DNA of 14,097 nucleotides, from assembly GCA_003522105.1 (NCBI GenBank), contig DPGF01000113.1, positions 634 through 14,730 on the forward strand, written 5' to 3'. How positions within the stretch are numbered: the stretch's first letter is position 1; every line of letters starts with the position of its first letter. The position numbers and the translations under genes were made by a program. Positions 6,811 to 13,882 of the stretch are shown in pieces. The notes under the pieces were generated by a model. It saw only the letters and a list, made by a program, of their open reading frames with translations, did not search any database and was not told the DNA's origin. The stretch is from Oscillibacter sp. (GTDB lineage Bacteria > Bacillota > Clostridia > Oscillospirales > Oscillospiraceae).

Positions 6811-7764
6811 TTGAGAGCCTTGTATTGCTTGAGTTTTGGCCCCAAAAAGGAATATGTAGAAACGGATTTCAAGCCTGTGGAATATCGTCTTGGGACAACC
6901 CTTATTGCCTTTTTGTCCACAGATTTCGCTTCTTTACGGGCGAAATTACTGGTGCGAACAACGCCTATGATGGAAAATCAAGCCATTACCGAGATCAAAA
7001 ATGCGCTGAGCGCGATCCACCCTTTCGGGGAACGCTTTGTGCAGTCCCTCTTTTTTGAAGAAAAGCTGGCAGACGTGCTTGATGAACGCATGGAAGGTTT
7101 TGAGAAACTGCAAAAGGAACTTTCCGCCTTTGCAGATGCCGTGCTCGTGCCGGACAGATCTAAGTTGAGCGCCAAGCAGCGTTTGGCGCTCTATATGAGC
7201 CGCGATTTTCAAGCTGCCACAGCGATTGCCGGTTTGGACCTGAAGATGCGCGCAGAACGAAAGCTGTATGTAGATGAGCAGAATTTTGATCCGGTGTTGG
7301 CGGCAGACCGCATTTCGACACCACCAAAGTCCGTCCGGTTTGCCCGCATCGAGGGCTCGGACGATTTGGGCGCGACGCTGCTGACAGAACTGCTGGAGAT
7401 GGTCGAGCAAGGAATTGAATTGAAAAAGTGTGAATATTGTCATCGTTACTTTATCCCGTTCTCTTCCAAAGCTCTTTATTGTGATCGATCAGTCGGTGAT
7501 ACCGGAAAAAGCTGCAAAGAACTCGCAGTCAAAGAGAAGCATGAAAAGAAAATCGCTGCCGATGATGGCTTAAAGCTCATCCGGCAGCGGATCAAAACCT
7601 ATGATATGCGTGTTCGCCGTACTCCGGCCATTTACACAGATGCCGCATTTCAAATCTGGAAAGCACAAGCGGAGAATGCACGAAACCGCTATGTGAACGG
7701 CGAATTGACCTACGAGGAATTGGCCGCTCTCACACAGCTCCCTAAGAAGAAAGGCGAAAAATAG
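6811..7764 (+). CDS. DUF6076-like protein with C-terminal zinc ribbon
   Basis: Protein of 317 residues from TTG at 6811, chosen because GGAGGAG (6799-6805) lies five bases upstream; an ATG at 6760 falls inside the dyad and has no ribosome site. Residues 1-200 are mixed helical with no motif I recognise. Residues 207-235 form a putative zinc-binding knot (C207, C210, C224, C235, in the pattern CEYCHRYF then YCD then SC), followed by a basic helical tail. This layout matches what I know as DUF6076, a family of unknown function found in Firmicutes. The family name is from memory and should be confirmed. It is divergent from the recombinase genes and 83 bases before the HipA-like kinase. Base use is lower in GC than the macro-domain gene, suggesting a different origin. 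Confidence 0.75.
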   Translation: MRALYCLSFGPKKEYVETDFKPVEYRLGTTLIAFLSTDFASLRAKLLVRTTPMMENQAITEIKNALSAIHPFGERFVQSLFFEEKLADVLDERMEGFEKLQKELSAFADAVLVPDRSKLSAKQRLALYMSRDFQAATAIAGLDLKMRAERKLYVDEQNFDPVLAADRISTPPKSVRFARIEGSDDLGATLLTELLEMVEQGIELKKCEYCHRYFIPFSSKALYCDRSVGDTGKSCKELAVKEKHEKKIAADDGLKLIRQRIKTYDMRVRRTPAIYTDAAFQIWKAQAENARNRYVNGELTYEELAALTQLPKKKGEK

Positions 7765-7768
7765 ACGA

Positions 7769-7788
7769 AGAAAACATGAGAGTTTTCT
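7769..7788 (+). terminator. Weak hairpin after the DUF6076 gene
   Basis: AGAAAAC and GTTTTCT form a 7-bp AT-rich stem with a 6-base loop, followed by gttttc. It may attenuate transcription from the DUF6076 gene into the kinase gene. The stem is weak and the U tract poor, so this is tentative. Confidence 0.3.
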
Positions 7789-7789
7789 G

Positions 7790-7818
7790 TTTTCAATACA
7801 GCTCCTGTGTGGTATGAT
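7790..7818 (+). promoter_or_regulatory. Predicted promoter of the HipA-like kinase gene
   Basis: TTTTCA (7790-7795) and TATGAT (7813-7818) are 17 bases apart, 30 bases before the start codon. The -10 box is preceded directly by TGTGG, as is the -10 box of the DUF6076 promoter (TGTGG then TAAACT). The two genes may therefore share a regulator. Confidence 0.55.
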
Positions 7819-7847
7819 AATAAAAATGACCGTTTGGAGGATTTACT

Positions 7848-8987
7848 ATGGATTACATTCTAAAGCAGTTCGATGAACCGCTCGTTAAATTCTCCGCGAC
7901 AACAGATACCAGTGAGCCGGAGATCCAAATCCTTTGGACAAACGAAGAAAAAGCGGCATTTCTGCCGCTTGATTTGACGCTGACGCCGGACGGATTGAGC
8001 CGTTGGCTGCGCCGCCGCGCGATTCCCAAAAACCGCGCCTACGTCCATAGCCTTTTGGCAAAATGCGGCTTAAACCTCAACCGACCGCTCAGTATTATCA
8101 GTGTTTGTAAAGGTTTGTCGCTTAACGATTGCTATTGGGTCGTCGAGGACGGTGACACCGCTTCTTTCGACAAAGTAAATCTCTTCGATAACCCATTCAG
8201 CAATGTTTTGGCCGAGCTTGCCTTTACCGGTTATGGCAGCAGAGTCCGCGCCTCCCTGCTCTCCAGCCCGGAGTTTACCACCAACGGAATGCTCCGCAAA
8301 TGCTGGCGGCGCATCGGCGGTAAGGTGTATCTCTATAAGGGCGGCACGGAGGGCGCGGCCAATACCGGCAACGAACCATACTCTGAGTTTTACGCCGCGC
8401 AGATCGCCGTCGCCATGGGCATTCATGCGATTCCCTACGGCTTATCCCGTTGGAAAGGCGTTCTCTGCTCCACCTGCGAGCTTTTTACCGACAAGGCGTA
8501 TGCCTACCTCCCTATCGGACATCTCGTTTCTAAGGGCGGCATGGGGGCTGTCAGGGTATATTACGAAAAGATGGGAGATAAGTTTGTCAACGCGCTGAAC
8601 GAAATGCTGGTGTTTGATGCGGTGATCTGCAATGTGGATCGGCATTTCGGGAACTTCGGCGTGATGGTCGATAACCGGACGAATACCATCGTCTCCCCCG
8701 CTCCCCTGTTCGACCATGGCAATTCCCTCTTTAACTTTGCAGGCGCGGACGCCTGGGCGGACGAGGCTGCGCTGGAGGCATATATCGAAACGCTGTACCC
8801 CAGCGTGTACGATGATTTTCTCGGCACAGCCAAGGCCGTGCTGACGCCGGAGCTGCGCGAGAAGCTGCGGCATCTGCTGAACTTCAAATTCAAGAAGCAC
8901 TCGCGCTATAACCTGCCCGAAAATAGATTGCGGATGGTGGAAGAGCAGGTGCAGAAACGGGCAAGGATACTATTGAATATGGAGTAA
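7848..8987 (+). CDS. HipA-like serine/threonine kinase
   Basis: Protein of 379 residues. The C-terminal half carries HipA-family kinase signatures: a candidate ATP-binding lysine, K164 in VYLYKGG; E180 in EPYSEFYAAQIA; the catalytic loop NVDRHFGN (D264, N269); and the metal-binding PLFDHGNS (D289). HipA kinases phosphorylate targets such as aminoacyl-tRNA synthetases and act as toxins in HipBA modules. The N-terminal ~140 residues do not look like the usual HipA N-subdomain, and no HipB-like DNA-binding antitoxin is adjacent. The clear ribosome site TTTGGAGG precedes ATG at a 7-base distance. The DUF6076 gene upstream on the same strand is the natural partner candidate. Toxin, regulator or defence role is inference. 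Confidence 0.82.
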   Translation: MDYILKQFDEPLVKFSATTDTSEPEIQILWTNEEKAAFLPLDLTLTPDGLSRWLRRRAIPKNRAYVHSLLAKCGLNLNRPLSIISVCKGLSLNDCYWVVEDGDTASFDKVNLFDNPFSNVLAELAFTGYGSRVRASLLSSPEFTTNGMLRKCWRRIGGKVYLYKGGTEGAANTGNEPYSEFYAAQIAVAMGIHAIPYGLSRWKGVLCSTCELFTDKAYAYLPIGHLVSKGGMGAVRVYYEKMGDKFVNALNEMLVFDAVICNVDRHFGNFGVMVDNRTNTIVSPAPLFDHGNSLFNFAGADAWADEAALEAYIETLYPSVYDDFLGTAKAVLTPELREKLRHLLNFKFKKHSRYNLPENRLRMVEEQVQKRARILLNME

Positions 8988-9599
8988 GCAAAATGGAGAG
9001 ATCCTCGCGCTCCATACGGAAATGATTCCATTGACATCTCTATCAGAGAGTGTTACTCTGCTAATAGAACCATAGTTGGTAAGGCGCGACGGCAATTGGA
9101 GTCTGAGCAGTCCGAGCCAACTATCGGTTCTTTTTTTATTTGGATCAACATACAGAATATCCGAGTTATCCAGCATCTGCCGCGCCACTTCCTCGTTGAA
9201 CGCGCTGCACTTGACATTCCCATTTACGTCTGGTATGGTATCGTCTGAGCGGTAGCCTTTCGGGCGCTCGGCCTTGTAGCCAAACCCGTTCGGAAGGCTT
9301 TCCGCTTCTTCGCCCATGATCTGCCGCCTGATCTTGTCACCCAGCGTCTTCGGCTTGACGTTCTCGCCTTCTTTAGGTATACTACGCATAGACGCAGTGT
9401 TGATGGCTGGTACGCTCCCTCCCAACGATTGGCTATCATTGGTGAAAGCCCCGACGGTATTCATCTCTGCGTTAGCCATTTTTGGCAGCATGAATGTTCC
9501 GCCCTCCGGCGTCGGTGACTTGACAGTTGCCCAGAAGTCCTGTATATTTTTCTTGAAGTCAACCTCTTGTATGTCTCTCTGCGGATTGGCCGCAGACAC
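8970..9599 (-). pseudogene. Decayed element-associated gene, copy A (with 174-bp internal deletion)
   Basis: An open frame of about 209 residues that I cannot assign to a family. Residues ~75-185 resemble copy B: KTLGDKIRRQIMGEE against PTLDDEIRRQIMSEE, then CSAFNEEVARQMLDNSDILY and DPNKKRTDSWLGLLRLQL. DNA from 9018 to 9217 is ~96% identical to copy B. After DVNGIIS the frame jumps straight to VWSARI, whereas copy B has 58 more residues in between, so an exact in-frame deletion occurred. Similarity to copy B ends at 9001 and the last residues run antisense into the kinase gene end, so the C-terminus is lost. No ribosome site precedes the GTG at 9599. Short linkers of the NVKxS type recall long phage or plasmid proteins, which is only an impression. 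Confidence 0.6.
9001..9217. repeat. Direct repeat, copy A
   Basis: Bases 9018-9217 match 10387-10584 with about eight substitutions and one 2-base difference. Bases 9001-9020 match 10196-10215. The offset changes from 1195 to 1369, so copy A lacks exactly 174 bases, with GGA shared at the deletion ends. Confidence 0.85.
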
Positions 9600-9902
9600 C
9601 CCAGCAAGAATGGTTTGACTTCTTTTTTGCCTAAATGCAGCAGCCTTCCGTCAATGGCCGCCTGCATGATGTCATCGGCAAGTGCACGCCTGTCGCAGCT
9701 GGTCACGCCTTGTTTGCCGGCATTGTTACAGTGAGTGCTCTGATGAGTTCTTCGTGAATCTGTCTGGTGCCGGTCTCATTCCCCAGAACGGACTTGTCGG
9801 GTCGGTATCCGAAGGCAATGGTGTCCCCTTCAAGGATTCCAGAGCCTTTGTCAGCTGCTCTTTGCAGGAAGCTGTCTCACGTTCCTTCTCTTGCTCGTCC
9901 AT
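9600..9902 (-). other. Decayed coding stretch between copies A and B, with a possible 58-residue gene (9726-9902)
   Basis: Two readings compete. (1) The copy B frame continues past its TGA at 9877 as a protein-like stretch (ILEGDTIAFGYRPDKS, then QIHEELIRALTV) to a TGA at about 9706. That TGA overlaps a GTG opening another frame (SCDRRALADDIMQAAIDGR), a layout typical of coupled genes. (2) A 58-residue frame (9902 to 9726) starts MDEQEKERETASCKEQL and has a good ribosome site, AAGGAGG, nine bases upstream. That site also encodes copy B residues, so it may be chance. The first reading, with a nonsense mutation, seems more natural. No family is recognised. Confidence 0.3.
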
Positions 9903-10882
9903 TTTCCAGTTCCTCCTTCGGCGAAAATGTTTCTTCGCCTATTGTATCGGTTTCTCCCGCGTTCTGCAATGACATTTGCGCGCCCTGTGCGCTCCTGCAC
10001 CTTGACGCCGCCGCTTTCCTGTAATAAAATATTTTACAGGAAGCATTAGCGCGCTGTGGCGCTTTGGGCGTAACCTGCGGGGAGATTTTCTCCATGTTCA
10101 GGACTGTGCCGGTGCTTCCTTTTTTGTGCTCTATGTGCCCCTCGTGGGCGCGACTTCCCGATGCCGCAAAAATTACAATATGTTTGGGCATTTCAATCCT
10201 CACGCTCCATACGGAGTGCTTGACATTTTCACCAGAACCAGATACACTGCTGTCATCAAGTTCAACCTTTGCCCGCAGCGCCAGAGACTTTAATATCTGG
10301 TTGCCAGGCAGCATTTGGTTGAGCTTGGTTTCGTTTTTTACGAAAACGGTTGCATCATTGCTAAGCTTTTCGCTACCTTCGCCAAAGGAAATGATTCCAT
10401 TGACATCTCTATCAGAGAGTGTTACTCTGCTAATAGAACCATAGTTGGCAAGGCTCGACGGCAATTGGAGCCTGAGAAGTCCAAGCCAACTATCGGTTCT
10501 TTTTATTTGGATCAACATACAGAATATCCGAGTTATCCAGCAGTTGCCGCGCCACTTCCTCGTTGAACGCGCTGTACTTGACATCACCCTTGCTCTGTGA
10601 TAAAATCGCGTCCGTAAGGTCAGCAGCGTATGCCACCGGCTCGGGATATTGTTTCCCGACATCTCGGAGTAACGCCGTGGCCTTATTTTCTTCGCTCATG
10701 ATCTGCCGCCTGATCTCATCGTCCAGTGTCGGCGACTTGACATTTTCGCTTTCATCTGCTATTCTCTTTTCGGAAAAATTGCGTGATGTTGAGCGAGCCC
10801 CTCCGGTAACGGCTGAGGGCACGCCGCCGGTAATTTCTCCGGCTTTTGCCTTGGATTGAGCGCCACAAGAATAGCGGTGCAT
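9877..10882 (-). pseudogene. Decayed element-associated gene, copy B (frameshifted)
   Basis: The 5' part runs from 10882 to 10490, about 130 residues, ending in KYSAFNEEVARQLLDNSD, ILYVDPNKK and an early stop. The rest continues in a second frame from about 10505 to 9877 (RTDSWLGLLRLQLPSSL, then DVNGIISFGEGSEKL and beyond). At the switch copy B has five A residues where copy A has seven on the coding strand, so a 2-base loss explains the frameshift. Copy B retains the 58 residues missing from copy A. It has a further in-frame TGA at 9877. Joined, the product would be about 330 residues. No family is recognised; this is probably a fragment of a longer element protein. Confidence 0.6.
10196..10584. 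repeat. Direct repeat, copy B (undeleted form)
   Basis: Partner of the repeat at 9001-9217. It keeps the 174 bases missing in copy A. The flanking protein-level similarity extends further than the DNA identity, so this was an old gene duplication with one conserved or recently converted core. Confidence 0.85.
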
Positions 10883-10906
10883 AGACAGATTTTATAAAGT
10901 TAAGAG

Positions 10907-10943
10907 AGAACAGCGTGGCGGAAGTCGCGCTGTTCTGCTTTTT
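10907..10943 (+). terminator. Hairpin upstream of the macro-domain gene
   Basis: AGAACAGCG (10907-10915) and CGCTGTTCT (10928-10936) form a perfect 9-bp GC-rich stem followed by GCTTTTTGC on the plus strand. It has the form of a factor-independent terminator, though no plus-strand gene lies just upstream. It could insulate the macro-domain promoter from read-through. Confidence 0.5.
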
Positions 10944-10979
10944 GCTGCGTGAGCAGCATTACGACCATAATGTTACCCA

Positions 10980-11008
10980 TTGTGAAACCGGTTTTGTTTT
11001 GCTACAAT
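10980..11008 (+). promoter_or_regulatory. Predicted promoter of the macro-domain gene
   Basis: TTGTGA (10980-10985) and TACAAT (11003-11008) are exactly 17 bases apart, with transcription expected to start about 27 bases before the ATG at 11043. The -10 box matches five of six consensus bases. Confidence 0.6.
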
Positions 11009-11042
11009 GAATTTAAATAATGATTGCGCAGAGGTGAGTATT

Positions 11043-12032
11043 ATGCCCCTTATCATTGTTCGAAACGATATCACGAAAATGAGCGTGGACGCCATCGTCA
11101 ACGCGGCGAAGGAATCCCTGCTGGGCGGAGACGGCGTGGATGGCTGCATCCACTGCGCGGCGGGACCGGAGCTGCTCCAAGAGTGCCGGACGCTGGGCGG
11201 CTGCCGGACCGGCGAGGCCAAGCTCACCGGCGCGTACCGCCTGCCGTGCAAATATGTGATCCACACAGTCGGCCCCGTGTGGAACGGCGGTAAGTACGGC
11301 GAGCGGGAACAACTCGCCTCCTGCTATCGCTCAAGCCTTGCGCTGGCGAAAAAACATGGCTGCGAGACGGTTGCCTTCCCGCTGATCTCCTCCGGCGTTT
11401 TCGGCTACCCCAAGGATCAGGCGCTCCGGGTGGCGGTGGACACCATCAGCGAATTTTTGGCTGAAAACGACATGACGGTGTATCTCGTCATTTTCAGCCG
11501 CGCGGCGTATGCGATCGGCAACAAGCTGTTCGCGGATATCGCCGCCTACATCGACGACCACTATGTGGATGCCCACACCGATTCCCGACGGGAGCGGATG
11601 CGCCGGATGGGCGTCGTTGAAAGCCGGATGCTGACCGCCTACGAGGACGCGCCCATGGCGACCTCCGGGCTGGACGAGGCGCTGGCGCATCTGGACGCCG
11701 GATTTTCGGAGACGCTATTGAAGCTCATCGACCGCAGCGGCAAAAAGGATGCCGAGGTCTACAAGAAGGCCAACGTAGACCGCAAGCTGTTCTCGAAAAT
11801 CCGCAATAACCCGGACTACAAGCCATCCAAGCCCACAGCGGTGGCTTTCGCTATCGCGCTGGAGCTGAGCCTGCCGGAGACCCGCGACCTCATTGCCCGC
11901 GCGGGCTACGCCCTCAGCCCCAGCAGCAAGTTTGACGTCATCATCGAGTACTTCATCATGCGGCGGGACTATGACATTTTCAAGATCAACGAGGCACTGT
12001 TCGCGTTTGACCAGAGTTTGCTGGGGGCATAG
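11043..12032 (+). CDS. Macro-domain protein with C-terminal HTH-like domain
   Basis: Protein of 329 residues. Residues 1-168 form a macro domain, which binds or hydrolyses ADP-ribose: the NAAKESLLGGDGVDGCIH motif at 20-37, AAG at 39-41, TGEAKLTGAY at 56-65, and the phosphate-binding loop SSGVFGYP at 116-123. Residues 220-328 form a separate helical domain (LLKLIDRSGKKDAEVYKKAN, then DRKLFSKIRNN and ALELSLPETRDLIARAGYAL) resembling an XRE-like helix-turn-helix fold; I know similar tails on other clostridial macro proteins but no assigned role. The start ATG at 11043 is chosen because AGAGGTGA lies just upstream; ATG at 11007 overlaps the -10 box. It converges on an operon encoding an ADP-ribosylglycohydrolase, so both probably act on ADP-ribosylated targets. 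Hydrolase activity is inferred. Confidence 0.9.
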   Translation: MPLIIVRNDITKMSVDAIVNAAKESLLGGDGVDGCIHCAAGPELLQECRTLGGCRTGEAKLTGAYRLPCKYVIHTVGPVWNGGKYGEREQLASCYRSSLALAKKHGCETVAFPLISSGVFGYPKDQALRVAVDTISEFLAENDMTVYLVIFSRAAYAIGNKLFADIAAYIDDHYVDAHTDSRRERMRRMGVVESRMLTAYEDAPMATSGLDEALAHLDAGFSETLLKLIDRSGKKDAEVYKKANVDRKLFSKIRNNPDYKPSKPTAVAFAIALELSLPETRDLIARAGYALSPSSKFDVIIEYFIMRRDYDIFKINEALFAFDQSLLGA

Positions 12033-12105
12033 ACGTAAAGGGAGAAAAAGAAAAATGAAACTTGGAAAACTGCACGATTTTTCGAAGAGGATGATTTGTT
12101 GACAA

Positions 12106-12140
12106 AAAGGGGTATGTGCCGTTAAGACACATACCCCTTT
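12106..12140. terminator. Bidirectional terminator between the macro and GIY-YIG genes
   Basis: aaaggggtatgtg (12106-12118) and cacataccccttt (12128-12140) form a perfect 13-bp stem with a 9-base loop. A T-rich run follows on the plus strand (gttttcc), and an A run precedes it that gives a U tract on the minus strand. It lies between two convergent genes and should end transcription from both sides. Confidence 0.85.
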
Positions 12141-12169
12141 GTTTTCCTGCTGTTTTAAGGTTGATAAGA

Positions 12170-13027
12170 TTAGTTCTGATTCATTCCGAACGGCTCATAG
12201 GTCCGCAGTTTTTTCTTCCAGAGAGTCTCTGCATCAATGATTTGATTGTCCGGAAGTACCTTGGACAAAACCTGCAACACTGAAAACTGCAAATCGTGGC
12301 AACTATGATTTACAGACTTCAAGTGACTGATCATTCCCTTGTTGTTTCCGTGACCGCCCGTAGCGACGTAGACAGACCAACGCCCCAGCAGGCCGTCATA
12401 GCCATAGGTCGAGCCGACATATCTGTCGCCCGTCTTGGTGTCCACAATCAGATAGACCGCATTGACCGCAGCCATGGCCGCCTGCCACAGCTCATAGTCC
12501 GTATCGTTTTCGACAACTTCTTTTAGTTCATCGAAAGATAGAATAAGATTTTCAAATCCCACAAAAGGCTTCTGGTTCTTTGACTCAATTGCCACGATGG
12601 GCTTTTCGGTGGTAGCTTTTTGATGCCACATCCGAGCTGACCCGCCCCAGTCAATCACCAGCTTTCCCTCGTACTCTTTCAGCAAATCCACATATTGCAA
12701 ATCAAAAAACGCCATTTCGCCACGGTATTCCATGGCTTCACAGTCAGGTAATCCGGCAGGGCATACATCCGGTGTATCAGGCACAGAACCATTGACACGA
12801 TAACAAGAGTGCAGTCTCGCGTATGTACCGCCATCGCTGATGAATGTGATCCAGTAGGAATATCCTTTGCTGAACCCGTCTTTTTGGTGCTGTGTGTATT
12901 CATGCGCCATACCGGCCTTATAACATTCTCTGAAACGCTCGTCAGATAATGCATGACGGATCAGCTTGACATCTTTTGAGTCAAGCCCCACATTTTTAAG
13001 CACATCGGAAAAGTTCAAAATCGCCAT
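12170..13027 (-). CDS. GIY-YIG nuclease-family protein with N-terminal domain
   Basis: Protein of 285 residues. The C-terminal ~95 residues form a GIY-YIG nuclease fold: the first strand AVYLIVD at 190-196 (GIY position), RYVGST at 202-207 (YIG position), R216 in LLGRWSVYV, and E267 in IIDAETLWKKKL as the metal-binding glutamate. Residues 1-180 are an unassigned domain with WITFISDGGTYARL at 59-72 and IVAIESKNQKPFVGFENLIL at 144-163. Fusions of such an N-terminal domain to GIY-YIG occur in accessory genome regions and may serve nucleic acid cleavage in defence, but targets are unknown. ATG is supported by AAGGAGGGG at a 6-base spacing. It lies 29 bases after the ADP-ribosylglycohydrolase gene, so it is probably the last gene of that operon. 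Confidence 0.85.
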   Translation of the reverse strand: MAILNFSDVLKNVGLDSKDVKLIRHALSDERFRECYKAGMAHEYTQHQKDGFSKGYSYWITFISDGGTYARLHSCYRVNGSVPDTPDVCPAGLPDCEAMEYRGEMAFFDLQYVDLLKEYEGKLVIDWGGSARMWHQKATTEKPIVAIESKNQKPFVGFENLILSFDELKEVVENDTDYELWQAAMAAVNAVYLIVDTKTGDRYVGSTYGYDGLLGRWSVYVATGGHGNNKGMISHLKSVNHSCHDLQFSVLQVLSKVLPDNQIIDAETLWKKKLRTYEPFGMNQN

Positions 13028-13056
13028 GGAAGCCCCTCCTTATTTTGTTCTCTATT

Positions 13057-13878
13057 TCAAATTCTACCATATCCTTTTTCGTTGTAAAGCGCACTTTCCC
13101 ACCGGTGCAGAATCTCCGACAGCTCCGGTGTCAGGCGCTTGCGGCACTCCTGCCACAGTTCCTCCGGCACGCCGTAGAATGCCTCGGCGATGCTGCCGGT
13201 GATGGCGGCGAGGGTGTCGCTGTCGCCGCCGAGGGACACCGCCGTGCGGAGAGCATCCTCAAAATCTGTGCTTTCCAGAAACGCAGTGATAGCCTGTGGC
13301 ACGGTCTCCTGACAGCTCTCTACATGGTGATAGGTGGGACGAATTTCGTCGCAGGTTCGGCTGAGGTCGTAGCCAAACTCGCGCTCCACATACGCCTTGA
13401 TTTTCTCTTTTCCGTGACCTGTGCGGGCGAGAAAAACGGCCGCGGCGGTGGCCTGTGCGCCCTTGATGCCCTCCGGATGGTCGTGGGTCACCTCGGCGGT
13501 GAGCCGCGCCAGATGCAGCGATTCTGCCATGTCCTTCGCCAGCCATGCGGCAGACGACACCCGCATGGCGCTGCCGTTGCCGTAGCTCTGGTAGGGCTGC
13601 GGGTCGTCCTCATAGAGCCAGCCGCCAAAATGGGTGCCATAGCCCCGGTCGGGATAGGCACGGCCCAGTTGCTGCATCTCCCGCACCAGTGCTGCTTTGA
13701 TGGCGGCATCGTCTTGCCCACGGGTGCTGAGCAGCGCTTTCGCTACCGCCAGCGTCATCACCGTGTCGTCGGTGAAGTCGGAACGGCGGCTGAACAGCGG
13801 AAAATCCTTCGCCTTATAGTTGTTGCAGTCGAACTCGTAGGGGCTGCCCACGATGTCGCCCAAAATCGCTCCGTACAT
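13057..13878 (-). CDS. ADP-ribosylglycohydrolase (ARH/DraG family)
   Basis: Enzyme of 273 residues that removes ADP-ribose from proteins or small molecules using two magnesium ions. The family signatures are complete: GAILGDIVGSPYEF at 3-16, DFTDDTVMT at 34-42 with metal ligands T36, D37 and D38, and GGDSDTLAAITGSIAEAFYG at 217-236 with D219, D221 and T222. It is slightly shorter than typical DraG. ATG at 13878 is chosen because GGAGGT (13885-13890) lies six bases upstream. A longer frame to 13935 would overlap the vWA gene and read through that site. The vWA gene stop codon is only four bases before the ATG, so the two are translationally coupled. The substrate is unknown. Confidence 0.94.
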   Translation of the reverse strand: MYGAILGDIVGSPYEFDCNNYKAKDFPLFSRRSDFTDDTVMTLAVAKALLSTRGQDDAAIKAALVREMQQLGRAYPDRGYGTHFGGWLYEDDPQPYQSYGNGSAMRVSSAAWLAKDMAESLHLARLTAEVTHDHPEGIKGAQATAAAVFLARTGHGKEKIKAYVEREFGYDLSRTCDEIRPTYHHVESCQETVPQAITAFLESTDFEDALRTAVSLGGDSDTLAAITGSIAEAFYGVPEELWQECRKRLTPELSEILHRWESALYNEKGYGRI

Positions 13879-13882
13879 ACGC

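Noticed and set aside
10019..10040. Short palindrome CCTGTAA...TTACAGG
   Set aside because: It lies within the copy B coding remnant, and the AT-rich centre makes chance pairing likely.
12055..12102. 15-codon frame after the macro gene, beginning MKLGKLHDFSKR
   Set aside because: It has a weak purine-rich site upstream but is too short to support, with no recognised similarity; the terminator follows directly.
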